64,000 nucleotides of DNA from Pelagibius sp965227505 (GTDB lineage Bacteria > Pseudomonadota > Alphaproteobacteria > Kiloniellales > Kiloniellaceae): assembly GCF_965227505.1 (NCBI RefSeq), contig NZ_OZ245757.1:5270001-5334000 (forward strand), written 5' to 3'. Made by a program: the position numbers and the translations under genes. The stretch's first letter is position 1, and every line of letters starts with the position of its first letter. The notes under the pieces were generated by a model. The model worked only from the letters and a program-made list of their open reading frames with translations. It did no database searches and had not been told where the DNA came from. Below are positions 1 to 7,956 of the stretch, in pieces.

Positions 1-835
1 GGATGCCGAGGGTTATGGTGTTGAAGAACTCCGAGCCTGCCGTCTTGGCCCAGTCGAAACCGTCCTTGATCCAGTCGCCCACGCCGATGCGCCAGGCCTT
101 GTCGGTCGGGAAGTCGAGCAGCACCGGCATCTGGTCCGGCTGTGCGAAGCGCAGGGCCGAGAGTCCGGCCACACCTGAGAAGATGACGGCGGCGACGGCG
201 GCCCGCGGCCAGGAAAGCCCCTTGTCCAGGCTGCGGTCGGAGCGCCAGCGGGTGAATTGGCGCTCGAGTGCCCAGTTGGCGCTGCAGGCGGCCGCGGCCT
301 TGGCGCCGAGCAGCAGAAAGAGGCCGAGGGCAATAAAGGTAAGGGTGTCTGCGGAGGCGGCTTCCGCCTTCTGCAGGGCGTCGGCCAGGGCCACCTCCAG
401 CGACTCTGCGGCGCGCTGCAGGGCGTCCAGGCTGCTGGAGTTGTTGCGCGTCGCTTCCTCGATCTGCTGGCGCCGGGTTTCCAACGTGGCGGCGATGCTC
501 TCGGCGCGTTCGCGTTGCTCGCGGCCCAGATCGCCGATGAGGCCGCGGGCAAGCTGAATGTAGGCAAAGGTCTCCACGATCAGGAAGGCGAGGAACCACG
601 ACCACAGCCCGCGCGCCCCGAACCAGACCGGGCTGAGCAGCCCGGCCAGTGGGTTGACGGTCAGGCGGTAGCCCGGCGCTTCGGTGATGTAGGCGAAGCT
701 GCGCTGGTAGTAGCCCGCATTCGCGCCGGCGAAGTCGGCGATCAGGGCCGAAAGCTTGTCGTCGCGCGGGGTGTCGTTGCGGGGTGCGATCGCGCCGACG
801 CTGTCCGCTGTGATGGCCTGGCTTTGGTCGTTCAT
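1..835 (-). CDS. ProW-like glycine betaine ABC permease (partial)
   Basis: This is the N-terminal 278 residues of a membrane permease that runs off the left edge. The ATG at 835 overlaps the stop of the upstream ATPase gene by 4 bp, so the two are translationally coupled. Context (a ProV-like ATPase and a ProX-like binding protein) identifies it as the permease of a glycine-betaine/choline-type importer. The visible part is an extension ahead of the transporter core: a membrane segment around residues 75-95, a charged coiled-coil-like stretch around 103-160, then membrane segments around 163-183 and 209-228. The last residues resemble the stretch that precedes the core in ProW proteins. The coiled-coil between two membrane spans is unusual. 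Family assignment rests mainly on context. Confidence 0.8.
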   Translation of the reverse strand, partial: MNDQSQAITADSVGAIAPRNDTPRDDKLSALIADFAGANAGYYQRSFAYITEAPGYRLTVNPLAGLLSPVWFGARGLWSWFLAFLIVETFAYIQLARGLIGDLGREQRERAESIAATLETRRQQIEEATRNNSSSLDALQRAAESLEVALADALQKAEAASADTLTFIALGLFLLLGAKAAAACSANWALERQFTRWRSDRSLDKGLSWPRAAVAAVIFSGVAGLSALRFAQPDQMPVLLDFPTDKAWRIGVGDWIKDGFDWAKTAGSEFFNTITLGI

Positions 836-1947
836 TCGTCGCCTCCCCGGCTTCCCTGGATCGCACGCATCAGGTCGATGCGGTCGACAATGCCGATTTC
901 GGCGCCGTCGTCGGCCAGGATCACGATCGGCCCGTCCTGTTGGACGGAGAGGTCGATCAGGTGGTTCAGATCCGCATCGTGGCGCGCGCGCAGCGCACCT
1001 TCCGGCACCGGCCCGCGCTCGGCGACGCGCTGCTCCCTGGGGATCATGATGGTGTGTGCGTAGACCAGCCCGAGCTTGGAAATGCCGGCAACGAAGTCCG
1101 AGACATAGTCGTCGGCCGGGTTCATCACGATCTCCTCCGGCGCGCCGGTCTGAACGATGCGACCGTCCTTCATGATGGCGATGCGGTCGCCGATCCGGAT
1201 GGCCTCGTCGAGATCATGGGTGATGAAGATCGTGGTCTTGTGCAGCTCGGAGGCGAGCTCCATGAACTGATCCTGAAGCTGGCGCCGGATCAGCGGATCG
1301 AGCGCCGAAAAGGGTTCATCCATCAGCAGGATGGTGGGGTCGGAGGCGATGGCGCGGGCGAGGCCGACGCGCTGCTGCATGCCGCCGGACAGTTCGTGGG
1401 CGTACTTGTCCTCCCAGCCCGTCAGGTTGACCATTTCCAGAACGCGGTCGGCTTCCTGCCAGCGCCTGCTCTTGCCGGTGCCGCGGATTTCCAGAGGCAT
1501 GGCGACGTTGTCGCGGACGGTGCGGTGCGGCATCAGACCGAAGTTCTGGAAAACCATGGCGACCCTCCGGTTGCGAAGGTCCCGCAGACTTGGGGGATCC
1601 ATCGCCATGACGTCGTCGCCGTCGATCAGGATGTGGCCGTCGGTCGGCTCAAGCAGACGGTTGACATGGCGCACCAGCGTGGATTTCCCGGACCCGGACA
1701 GGCCCATCACACAGAAAATCTCACCGCGGCCGACGGAAAAGCTGGCATCCGCCACCCCGACAACGCAGCCGAACTCCTCCAGGACTTCGGCCTTCTCCAG
1801 CCCTTGGGAGCGGATGGCGGCCAGGGCTTCCGCTTCGCGTTCGCCGAAGATCTTCCAGACATTCCGGATCTCGATCGACGCACTCTGATCCTGGTTGCTC
1901 TGGGCCTGGCTACTCTGGGCCGGGCTACTCTGGGCCTGGGTATCCAT
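832..1947 (-). CDS. ProV-like glycine betaine/proline ABC transporter ATPase
   Basis: ATP-hydrolysing subunit of a quaternary-amine importer (371 aa). It shows a Walker A motif GLSGSGKST at residues 82-90, a signature LSGGMQQ at 186-192 and a Walker B ending LLMDEP near 207-212. The region around residues 35-65 matches the ProV-type insert before the Walker A, and the C-terminal 70 residues look like a CBS domain, which in ProV/OpuA proteins senses osmotic conditions. The first 23 residues are a low-complexity repeat rich in Gln and Ser, encoded by a 15-bp tandem repeat. The gene lies downstream of the binding protein and overlaps the permease, so the three form one operon. Confidence 0.95.
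   Translation of the reverse strand: MDTQAQSSPAQSSQAQSNQDQSASIEIRNVWKIFGEREAEALAAIRSQGLEKAEVLEEFGCVVGVADASFSVGRGEIFCVMGLSGSGKSTLVRHVNRLLEPTDGHILIDGDDVMAMDPPSLRDLRNRRVAMVFQNFGLMPHRTVRDNVAMPLEIRGTGKSRRWQEADRVLEMVNLTGWEDKYAHELSGGMQQRVGLARAIASDPTILLMDEPFSALDPLIRRQLQDQFMELASELHKTTIFITHDLDEAIRIGDRIAIMKDGRIVQTGAPEEIVMNPADDYVSDFVAGISKLGLVYAHTIMIPREQRVAERGPVPEGALRARHDADLNHLIDLSVQQDGPIVILADDGAEIGIVDRIDLMRAIQGSRGGDE
1896..1940 (-). repeat. 15-bp tandem repeat x3 at the start of the ProV-like gene
   Basis: Three consecutive 15-bp units at 1896-1910, 1911-1925 and 1926-1940 differ by one or two bases. They are in frame and encode pentapeptides of the type QAQSS directly after the start codon. Gain or loss of a unit would keep the frame. 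Confidence 0.85.
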
Positions 1948-1977
1948 GTGCCGCGTCTCCCCTCAACTGCGGATTTC

Positions 1978-2005
1978 GGGGGAGAGAGGGTGGGGTCTCT
2001 CCCCC
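1978..2005. other. Intercistronic stem-loop after the ProX-like gene
   Basis: A perfect 10-bp stem (GGGGGAGAGA at 1978-1987 pairs with TCTCTCCCCC at 1996-2005) with an 8-base loop lies between the end of the binding-protein gene and the start of the ATPase gene. There is no T-run on the transcribed side, so it more likely protects the upstream mRNA or dampens downstream expression than acts as a full terminator. Confidence 0.6.
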
Positions 2006-2030
2006 GGCATCGTTACGCCTGTTTCGGCGT

Positions 2031-2993
2031 TCAATTGATCCCCAGCCAGCCGTCCACCGTGGTTCCGTTGGCGGCGACCCATTCTTTGACAACCTCGGAG
2101 GGCTCGCGGCCATTGACCACGACCTCGTAGGTCATCTGGGACACGGTGTCGCTGTCGAGGTCGATGTTGGTCAGGAAGGCTGCAACAGCCGGCGCCCTGG
2201 AATCCAGCGACCTGGAATGTGCGATGCGTACGGTCTTGACGGCATCGCCGGTCGTGATCTTGGACTTGTCGAACCAGTCCGCATCCTCGTTCGGCTGAAC
2301 GATCGTGTAGCTGGCCGGGTCATGAGGTGGCTCTTCCAGCATGGTCACGTCGTAGAGCGCGTGCACGTAGTGCGGCTTGTAGCAATAGAAAACGGCGCCC
2401 TTTTTCCGGGCAACCGCATTCTGGAGCTTCGAATAGAAGACCGTTTCGTCTTCCGTGCCGGGCTCCAGGAAGGTGTCAATGCCGTAATCCCTTGCTTTGA
2501 CCTTGTGGACGTTGGTCGAGGCCCAGCCGGAGGCACCGACCCAGATCTCGCCCTTGCCGTCGCCGTCGGCATCAAACAGCGTCTCCGCCATGGGCGTTCC
2601 GAGGTCGAAGACCGACTTGATGTTGTGCTCCTCGGCAATATAGGTGGGCACGCAGAAACCGGTGCGGCCTTCGTAGGAACCTTTGGACAGCGCCACCGTG
2701 CCCTTGCCGTCTACATACTCGTCGGTGAGGCTCTTCTGGTTGGGCAGCCAGACATCGGGGTGAACGTCGATATCGCCACGTCCGCCGTCCATCGCCGCGA
2801 AGATCACGGCGTTTGCGCCTGGGACGAGGTCGGCCTCGCCCCCCAGCTTCACCGTGATCACCTCCTTGATCAGGTTGGCAATGATCTTCGCGCCGGGCCA
2901 GGACGGCTCGCCGATCATGATGGTTTCCGCCTGCGCGGCCACTGGGCTGGCGACAAGCGCCGCCGCCGCGACGCCGAGCATCCATCTTCTCAT
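2031..2993 (-). CDS. ProX/OpuAC-like glycine betaine substrate-binding protein
   Basis: Periplasmic binding protein of the quaternary-amine importer (320 aa; usual size for the OpuAC family). It opens with MRRWMLGVAAAAL and a probable Sec signal peptide cleaved after VAAQA, then IMIGEPSWPGAKI, typical of the first strand of OpuAC domains. Trp and Tyr residues, which usually form the aromatic cage for the trimethylammonium group in this family, are frequent. The ATG at 2993 has a good ribosome site (AAGGAG) upstream. It is the second gene of an operon starting with the DUF1989-GcvT gene, which suggests that the imported compound is a methylated amine such as betaine, choline or a demethylation intermediate; the exact ligand cannot be read from sequence. 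Confidence 0.92.
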   Translation of the reverse strand: MRRWMLGVAAAALVASPVAAQAETIMIGEPSWPGAKIIANLIKEVITVKLGGEADLVPGANAVIFAAMDGGRGDIDVHPDVWLPNQKSLTDEYVDGKGTVALSKGSYEGRTGFCVPTYIAEEHNIKSVFDLGTPMAETLFDADGDGKGEIWVGASGWASTNVHKVKARDYGIDTFLEPGTEDETVFYSKLQNAVARKKGAVFYCYKPHYVHALYDVTMLEEPPHDPASYTIVQPNEDADWFDKSKITTGDAVKTVRIAHSRSLDSRAPAVAAFLTNIDLDSDTVSQMTYEVVVNGREPSEVVKEWVAANGTTVDGWLGIN

Positions 2994-3077
2994 CTCTCCA
3001 CTCCTTCGCTTGAGTCCTTCTGAACCATGGTTTCTGCCGGTCCGCTCTCCGGCGCTGTCGTCAGTTGCGCATTCGGG

Positions 3078-5423
3078 TCAGGCTCTCGCCCGCTCGCGCT
3101 TGGGGTCCACGAAAGGGATCTCGCAGACGGTCGCCGTAAGGCGCTTCATCTGGCCGTCGAGTTGACCGACCTCCAGGCTCTGGCCGGGCTGCGAAACCTC
3201 GACAGCCAGCCGGGCAAGGGCAATGGCACGCTGCAGCGAGGGGGAGCGGGTGGCGCTGGTCACTTCCCCGATCTGACGGCGTCCCTGGAAAACCCCGTCT
3301 CCGTGGACCGGCACCTCGTTGCCGTCCAGCAACAGTCCCATCAGCTTCTTGGAAGGCGCTGCGGCGGCGCGGGCGAGGGCCTCTTCGCCGTGAAAACCGG
3401 TCTTGTTCTTTGCCACGGCAAAACCGAGGCCGGCTTCCATGGCATTGACCCCGGGCAGGAACTCGGCGCCCGCCGTCATGAGGCCGGCCTCGATGCGCAG
3501 CATCTCAAGCGCTTCCAGACCCATGGGCTGCAGGCCGAAGTCGGCGCCCCGCTCAATCACTGCATCCCAGATCTGCAGCGCATGGCGATGGTCGCAGAAG
3601 ACTTCGTAGCCCAACTCGCCGGTGAAGCCGCTGCGCGTCAGGAAAAACGGCGGGCCGTTGCGGTCGTGCAGGCGGGCGACGGTACAGCCGAACCATTTCA
3701 TGGTTTCCAGCGACGGCTGGGTCGGCTGGGTGAAGACGAGGCTTTGCAGCAGCGCCCGGCTGTTGGGGCCCTGCAGTGACAGGTTCGGCATCGACGACCA
3801 CTGCGCCTTGATCCAGACCTTGTCGCCGCGCGCGGCCGCCAGGTCTTTCAGGTGGCGGGCGCTCTCGTCCGACCCGCAGCACCAGCGAAAGATCTCCGGC
3901 GCCAACCGAAACAGGGTCCCATCGTCGATGACGGCGCCGGTTTCGTCGCAAAGCAGGGAGTAGACGCCGCGGTTCACGGACAGCTTTGCGATATCGCGGG
4001 TCATTGCGTGCTGGAGCAAGGCCTCAGAATCCGGGCCGACAATGTCGAACTTGCGCAGCGACGACATGTCCTGCAGCGTCACCGCCGATCGGCAGGCCCA
4101 GTACTCTTCCAGGGCGCGGCTTGCCTCGTAGCTGCCCGGCAACCAGATATCGCGCGCGACCTGAAAGGCGCGGGTCAGTTTGCTGGTCCGGGGGTGGAAG
4201 GCGGACTCTGCGGTCAAGATGGCCTCCGAGTCTGGGGCGGAACGGTAGGCGGCGGCGCGCCTGATCGGGCGGTCCGGCTTATAGATGCGGACGTGAATGT
4301 CGGTCGGATTCCAGCCGTTGATCGGATCGACGTCGTCGGGGCAGGCGGTTGAGACACAGAGCAGGTCGGTGAGAGCTTCCATCACCACGTAGTCGCCGGC
4401 CCGGGACCAGGCCTCGTCGACACGCAGACGATTGTCGCTATGCGGAATCCAGGAGTTGAAGAAGAAATTGATCGCGGGCCAGGCCGGCCGGACGCCGATC
4501 CCGTAAGGCTCCATGGCCTGCGAAATGTTGTCGGAGCAGTTGACGTGTCCGGGAAAGCCCCGTTCCTCGTAACCGCGCGCGGTGCAGGCCAGCGCGAAGG
4601 TGTCATGCCGCCCGACCGTATCCTGGGTCAGCCGCAGCAGCGGGTTCATGTCCTGATCGAAGAACTTGTCGAAGAGCCCGGGGGCGGGGTAGGCGCCCCC
4701 GACGAGCGTGCGGGTGACGGTTGAGTCGATATGCCGCTCGAGACCCCGGTCCAGGGCCGCCAGATTGAACGCCATGAAGTCGGAACACTGCCGCCCGTCG
4801 ACATCGATGACCTGGACGAAGTCGCCCTTCTGAAGACGGTACGCCCGCGCCGTCGCGCGCTCGACGCGAAGCTCCTCGCGCAGGTCGCCGAGCAGGGGCG
4901 GCAAGACTTCGTTCGGCGGCGCCTGCCGCTGCACCGCGGCGGTGACCGTGCCGCCGGCCCCGCCCGCAACGAGCCTGTCCAGGCTGACGGGGAGCACCAG
5001 CCAGAGGTCGCAGTCCTCCTGCGCCTTCAGGGTGAGGTTTTCGCCGGGCGTGACGCTGTCCCCGAACAGCCGGCCCGCCGGCAAGCGGTCGGCGCTGCCG
5101 CCCTGCGCGGCAATCCACCCGGAAAGGTGGCGCGAGTCGAAGCTGGTGAGATCCAAGGGCACGGCCGTCTGCGGGTCGAGCCCGATCGTCGCATGGGCCG
5201 CCGTGCCGTCGGGGCGAAGCGGAACCGCCAAAAGGGTGCCGCCGCCATCTTCCGTGGTCAGATTGACCAGATCGCCCGCGGTCAAACGCAGGTGAATGCT
5301 TTGGCCGGCGCGCAGGAGGTGACGCTCCGCCATTTGATCCGTGCCGGTCGCGGCCCAGCCATGTCCTGGGTAGTGGACGCCTTTTGACAGCAAGCCTTGG
5401 CGTGCAGGTGCATGAATCTGCAT
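3078..5423 (-). CDS. DUF1989-GcvT fusion protein (probable folate-dependent methylamine-processing enzyme)
   Basis: A 781-aa fusion. Residues roughly 185-370 form a DUF1989 (urea-carboxylase-associated) domain with the block VIDVDGRQCSDFMAFN, preceded by about 160 residues that may be a degenerate relative. Residues roughly 410-781 form a GcvT/aminomethyltransferase domain, recognisable from LSLQGPNSRALLQ, FTGELGYEVFC and AGAEFLPGVN. GcvT-type domains bind tetrahydrofolate and accept one-carbon units in glycine cleavage and in dimethylglycine or sarcosine demethylation. The reading frame stays open upstream to 6611, but codons before 5423 run through the divergent regulator; the ATG at 5423 has a GGACAGGGTG leader and follows a promoter with an operator. 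As first gene of a betaine-type ABC operon it is inferred to act on the imported methylated compound. Confidence 0.85.
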   Translation of the reverse strand: MQIHAPARQGLLSKGVHYPGHGWAATGTDQMAERHLLRAGQSIHLRLTAGDLVNLTTEDGGGTLLAVPLRPDGTAAHATIGLDPQTAVPLDLTSFDSRHLSGWIAAQGGSADRLPAGRLFGDSVTPGENLTLKAQEDCDLWLVLPVSLDRLVAGGAGGTVTAAVQRQAPPNEVLPPLLGDLREELRVERATARAYRLQKGDFVQVIDVDGRQCSDFMAFNLAALDRGLERHIDSTVTRTLVGGAYPAPGLFDKFFDQDMNPLLRLTQDTVGRHDTFALACTARGYEERGFPGHVNCSDNISQAMEPYGIGVRPAWPAINFFFNSWIPHSDNRLRVDEAWSRAGDYVVMEALTDLLCVSTACPDDVDPINGWNPTDIHVRIYKPDRPIRRAAAYRSAPDSEAILTAESAFHPRTSKLTRAFQVARDIWLPGSYEASRALEEYWACRSAVTLQDMSSLRKFDIVGPDSEALLQHAMTRDIAKLSVNRGVYSLLCDETGAVIDDGTLFRLAPEIFRWCCGSDESARHLKDLAAARGDKVWIKAQWSSMPNLSLQGPNSRALLQSLVFTQPTQPSLETMKWFGCTVARLHDRNGPPFFLTRSGFTGELGYEVFCDHRHALQIWDAVIERGADFGLQPMGLEALEMLRIEAGLMTAGAEFLPGVNAMEAGLGFAVAKNKTGFHGEEALARAAAAPSKKLMGLLLDGNEVPVHGDGVFQGRRQIGEVTSATRSPSLQRAIALARLAVEVSQPGQSLEVGQLDGQMKRLTATVCEIPFVDPKRERARA

Positions 5424-5449
5424 CACCCTGTCCTTTCCGGCCTTGTTTT

Positions 5450-5497
5450 TGTAACCGGTTACATTGCAATTGAATTGTAACCTGCCTCCGGCGTCAA
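5450..5497 (-). promoter_or_regulatory. Promoter and LacI-type operator of the DUF1989-GcvT/ProXVW operon
   Basis: A perfect 14-bp palindrome TGTAACCGGTTACA at 5450-5463 has the CG-centred symmetry typical of LacI-family operators. On the minus strand a plausible -35 (TTGACG, 5497-5492) and -10 (TTCAAT, 5474-5469) with a 17-bp spacer place the operator over the transcription start. The adjacent divergent gene encodes a LacI-family repressor, the obvious candidate ligand. Confidence 0.7.
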
Positions 5498-5588
5498 GTA
5501 CTTTGTGGGGAAGCGCGGTTCGTAGTCGAACGAAGGGCGCGCATCTTGGGGAGGCAGCAGTTTGGGGAGGCAAGGGCCCGGTGGTTCG

Positions 5589-6605
5589 ATGACCGGCCAG
5601 CGGCAGGCTGGCGCGAAGAAGCCCGGAGTGCGAACGGTGGCGAAGGCTGCCGGTCTGTCGGTGGCTACGGTGTCGCGGGTCCTGAACGGCTCTGCATCCG
5701 TGCGCGCCGAGACCCGCGACCAGGTCATCGCGACCATGCGCGCGCTGGGCTATGCGCCCAATCCCGCCGCCCGCGCCCTGGCAACGCAACGCACCCGAAC
5801 GATTGCAGCGGTCATCCCGACCCTGTCCCACTCCATCTTCGCGCGTTTCCTCAACGCGGTGGAAACGGCGCTGGCGGACTGCGGCTATGCCTTGGTGATT
5901 GCGACGACCAACGATGACCCGGACCAGGAACTGCGCCGGGTCGAGGAGGTCCTGGACATGGGGGCGGAGGGGTTGATCCTCTCCGGCGCGACCCATGTGC
6001 CGGAGCTTCTGGACCTGCTCGACCATCGGCAGATCCCAACCGTCTGTACCAGCATCTTCGAACCGCGCTATCAGCTTGCGACGATCGGCTACGACAATGC
6101 CGCCCTGGGGCGCCTGGCCCTGCGTTATCTTGCCGACCTCGGCCATCGCCGGATCGCCGTCATCCACGGGCCCCTGGAGAACAACGACCGGACGGTGCGG
6201 CGCGTAAAGGGTGTGAAGCGGGCAGCCAGAAAGGATCTGACGCTGACGTTCAAGGAAACCGGCCTGGACACCGAGGGCGGCGCCGCGGCCGCCCGCGCAG
6301 TGCTGGCGGAGCGCATCAGACCGACCGCCTTTCTCTGCCTGTCCGACGTCCTTGCGCTGGGCACGCTTTTCGAGACCCAGCGCCACGGCCTGTCGGTGCC
6401 GGGCGATCTCTCTGTCATGGGCTTCGATGACCTGGACTGGGCGGCTGTCTGCCAGCCGCCCTTGACGACACTGCGCCTGCCGACCGCCCGTATGGGGTGG
6501 CGCACTGCCGAGGCGCTGGTCACGCATCTGGACAAAGGTGCGGCGTTGCCCGACGTGCGGCTGGAGGCCACGATCGTTGAGCGCGCTTCGACGGCGGGCG
6601 TCTGA
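5589..6605 (+). CDS. LacI-family transcriptional repressor
   Basis: A 338-aa regulator with the classic LacI headpiece near residue 15 (VRTVAKAAGLSVATVSRVLNG) followed by a periplasmic-binding-protein-like effector domain (IAAVIPTLSHSIFARFLNAVE; IGYDNAALGRLALRYLADLGHRRIAVI; VMGFDDLDWAAVCQPPLTTLR). An upstream in-frame TTG at 5562 could extend it; the ATG at 5589 is preferred because the headpiece then begins at the usual distance. It diverges from the methylamine operon and probably controls it through the palindrome at 5450-5463. Its stop overlaps the next ATG (TGATG), so it is co-expressed with the FAD oxidoreductase. LacI proteins usually bind sugars or nucleosides, so control of a betaine-type operon would be slightly unusual. 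Confidence 0.93.
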   Translation: MTGQRQAGAKKPGVRTVAKAAGLSVATVSRVLNGSASVRAETRDQVIATMRALGYAPNPAARALATQRTRTIAAVIPTLSHSIFARFLNAVETALADCGYALVIATTNDDPDQELRRVEEVLDMGAEGLILSGATHVPELLDLLDHRQIPTVCTSIFEPRYQLATIGYDNAALGRLALRYLADLGHRRIAVIHGPLENNDRTVRRVKGVKRAARKDLTLTFKETGLDTEGGAAAARAVLAERIRPTAFLCLSDVLALGTLFETQRHGLSVPGDLSVMGFDDLDWAAVCQPPLTTLRLPTARMGWRTAEALVTHLDKGAALPDVRLEATIVERASTAGV

Positions 6606-7909
6606 TGACATCGGCAGTCGTGGTTGGAGAAGACTCGGATACGCAGGATGTCGGGAACCTCTGGTGGCGAACCGCTGGCGCGCCGCTTGCCGCTGAGCCG
6701 CTGGAAGGGAACGTCCGGGCCGACGCGGTGATCGTCGGCGGCGGCTTCACCGGGTGTTCCGCTGCACTGCATCTGGCCGAAGCTGGGATGGCCGTCCGAC
6801 TCTTGGAGGCCCGGAGCATCGGCTTTGGCGGATCCGGGCGCAACGTCGGGTTGGTGAACGCCGGCCTCTGGCTGCCTCCGGAGAAGGTGGAGGAGGCCCT
6901 GGGCGAAGCTGTCGGCCGCCGCCTGAACGCCGCCCTGGCTGCCGGTCCGGAGCTCGTCTTCTCCCTGATCGGCCGCCTCGGTATCGATTGCGAGGCAACC
7001 CGCAGCGGCACTCTGCACTGCGCCCACAGCCAGGGCGGTCTCGACGACCTGAACGACCGCCTGCGCCAACTGCGCGCCCAGGGCGCGCCTGTGGAACTGC
7101 TGGACGCGCAGGAGACGGCCGCGCGGACGGGAACCCCGGCCTTTCACGGCGCGCTTCTGGACCGCAGGGCGGGGACGATCCAGCCGCTCGCCTACTGTCG
7201 CGGACTGGCGCGCGCCGCCCGCGATGCGGGCGCCGTTCTGCACGAACACACGCCGGCGCTGGATATCGCGCGCGACGGAGAGGCCTGGCGGGTTACGACA
7301 CCTGATGGCAGTGTCACGGCCGGGGCGCTGCTGGTCGCGGTGAATGCCTACGGCCGGCCCGCCACGGGTATGCCAGCCCCGGCCTATGTGCCCGTTCACT
7401 ACTTTCAGATTGCGACCCGGCCGCTCACCGACAATCTGCGGCGCGGTGTGCTGCCGGAGCGCCAGGGCTGCTGGGATACGGCGCCGGTCATGTCGTCCTT
7501 TCGGCTGGATGCGGCCGGACGGCTGCTGGTCGGTGCCGTGGGGTCGCTGGAGGGACCGGGTGCGCGCTGGCACCGTGCCTGGGCCGAGCGCAAGCTGGCG
7601 GCCCTGTTTCCCGATCTCGCGGGCATCGACCTGGAGCATGCCTGGTGCGGACGCATCGCGATGACGGGCGACCATCTGCCCAAGATCCTCCGCTTGGGGG
7701 AGCGCGGCGTTTCTGTCTTCGGCTACAGCGGCCGCGGGATCTCGCCGGGCACCACCTTCGGCAAGGCCGTAGCGGCCTATCTGGTCGACGGCAACGAGCG
7801 CGCGCTTCCCTGCGACCCGGTGGACGCTCATCGTGAGAGGCTTGCCGGCGTCAAACAGGCCTACTATGAGTTCGGCGCCTCCCTGACCCATGCGGTCGGC
7901 GAGCGCTAG
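6605..7909 (+). CDS. FAD-dependent oxidoreductase (DAO family)
   Basis: A 434-aa member of the D-amino-acid-oxidase/glycine-oxidase superfamily. An FAD-binding Rossmann motif begins near residue 38 (DAVIVGGGFTGCSAALHLAE), a typical GSGRNVGLVNAGLW region follows near 75, and the C-terminal half carries GRIAMTGDHLPKI and VFGYSGRGISPGT, which close the FAD site in PuuB/OrdL-like enzymes. Such enzymes oxidise secondary or primary amines to imines. It is translationally coupled to the LacI gene and lies opposite the GcvT-fusion operon, so the substrate may be an N-methylated or N-alkylated amino acid from the same pathway; this is inference. Confidence 0.9.
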   Translation: MTSAVVVGEDSDTQDVGNLWWRTAGAPLAAEPLEGNVRADAVIVGGGFTGCSAALHLAEAGMAVRLLEARSIGFGGSGRNVGLVNAGLWLPPEKVEEALGEAVGRRLNAALAAGPELVFSLIGRLGIDCEATRSGTLHCAHSQGGLDDLNDRLRQLRAQGAPVELLDAQETAARTGTPAFHGALLDRRAGTIQPLAYCRGLARAARDAGAVLHEHTPALDIARDGEAWRVTTPDGSVTAGALLVAVNAYGRPATGMPAPAYVPVHYFQIATRPLTDNLRRGVLPERQGCWDTAPVMSSFRLDAAGRLLVGAVGSLEGPGARWHRAWAERKLAALFPDLAGIDLEHAWCGRIAMTGDHLPKILRLGERGVSVFGYSGRGISPGTTFGKAVAAYLVDGNERALPCDPVDAHRERLAGVKQAYYEFGASLTHAVGER

Positions 7910-7956
7910 CCGCCGCAGTCTTCCGCAACCACCCTCTCCACGAGCAGAGCAGTGAC

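Noticed and set aside
5424..6611. Extension of the DUF1989-GcvT reading frame far upstream on the minus strand
   Set aside because: These codons lie antisense to the LacI gene and show no family features; a promoter, operator and ribosome site mark 5423 as the start.
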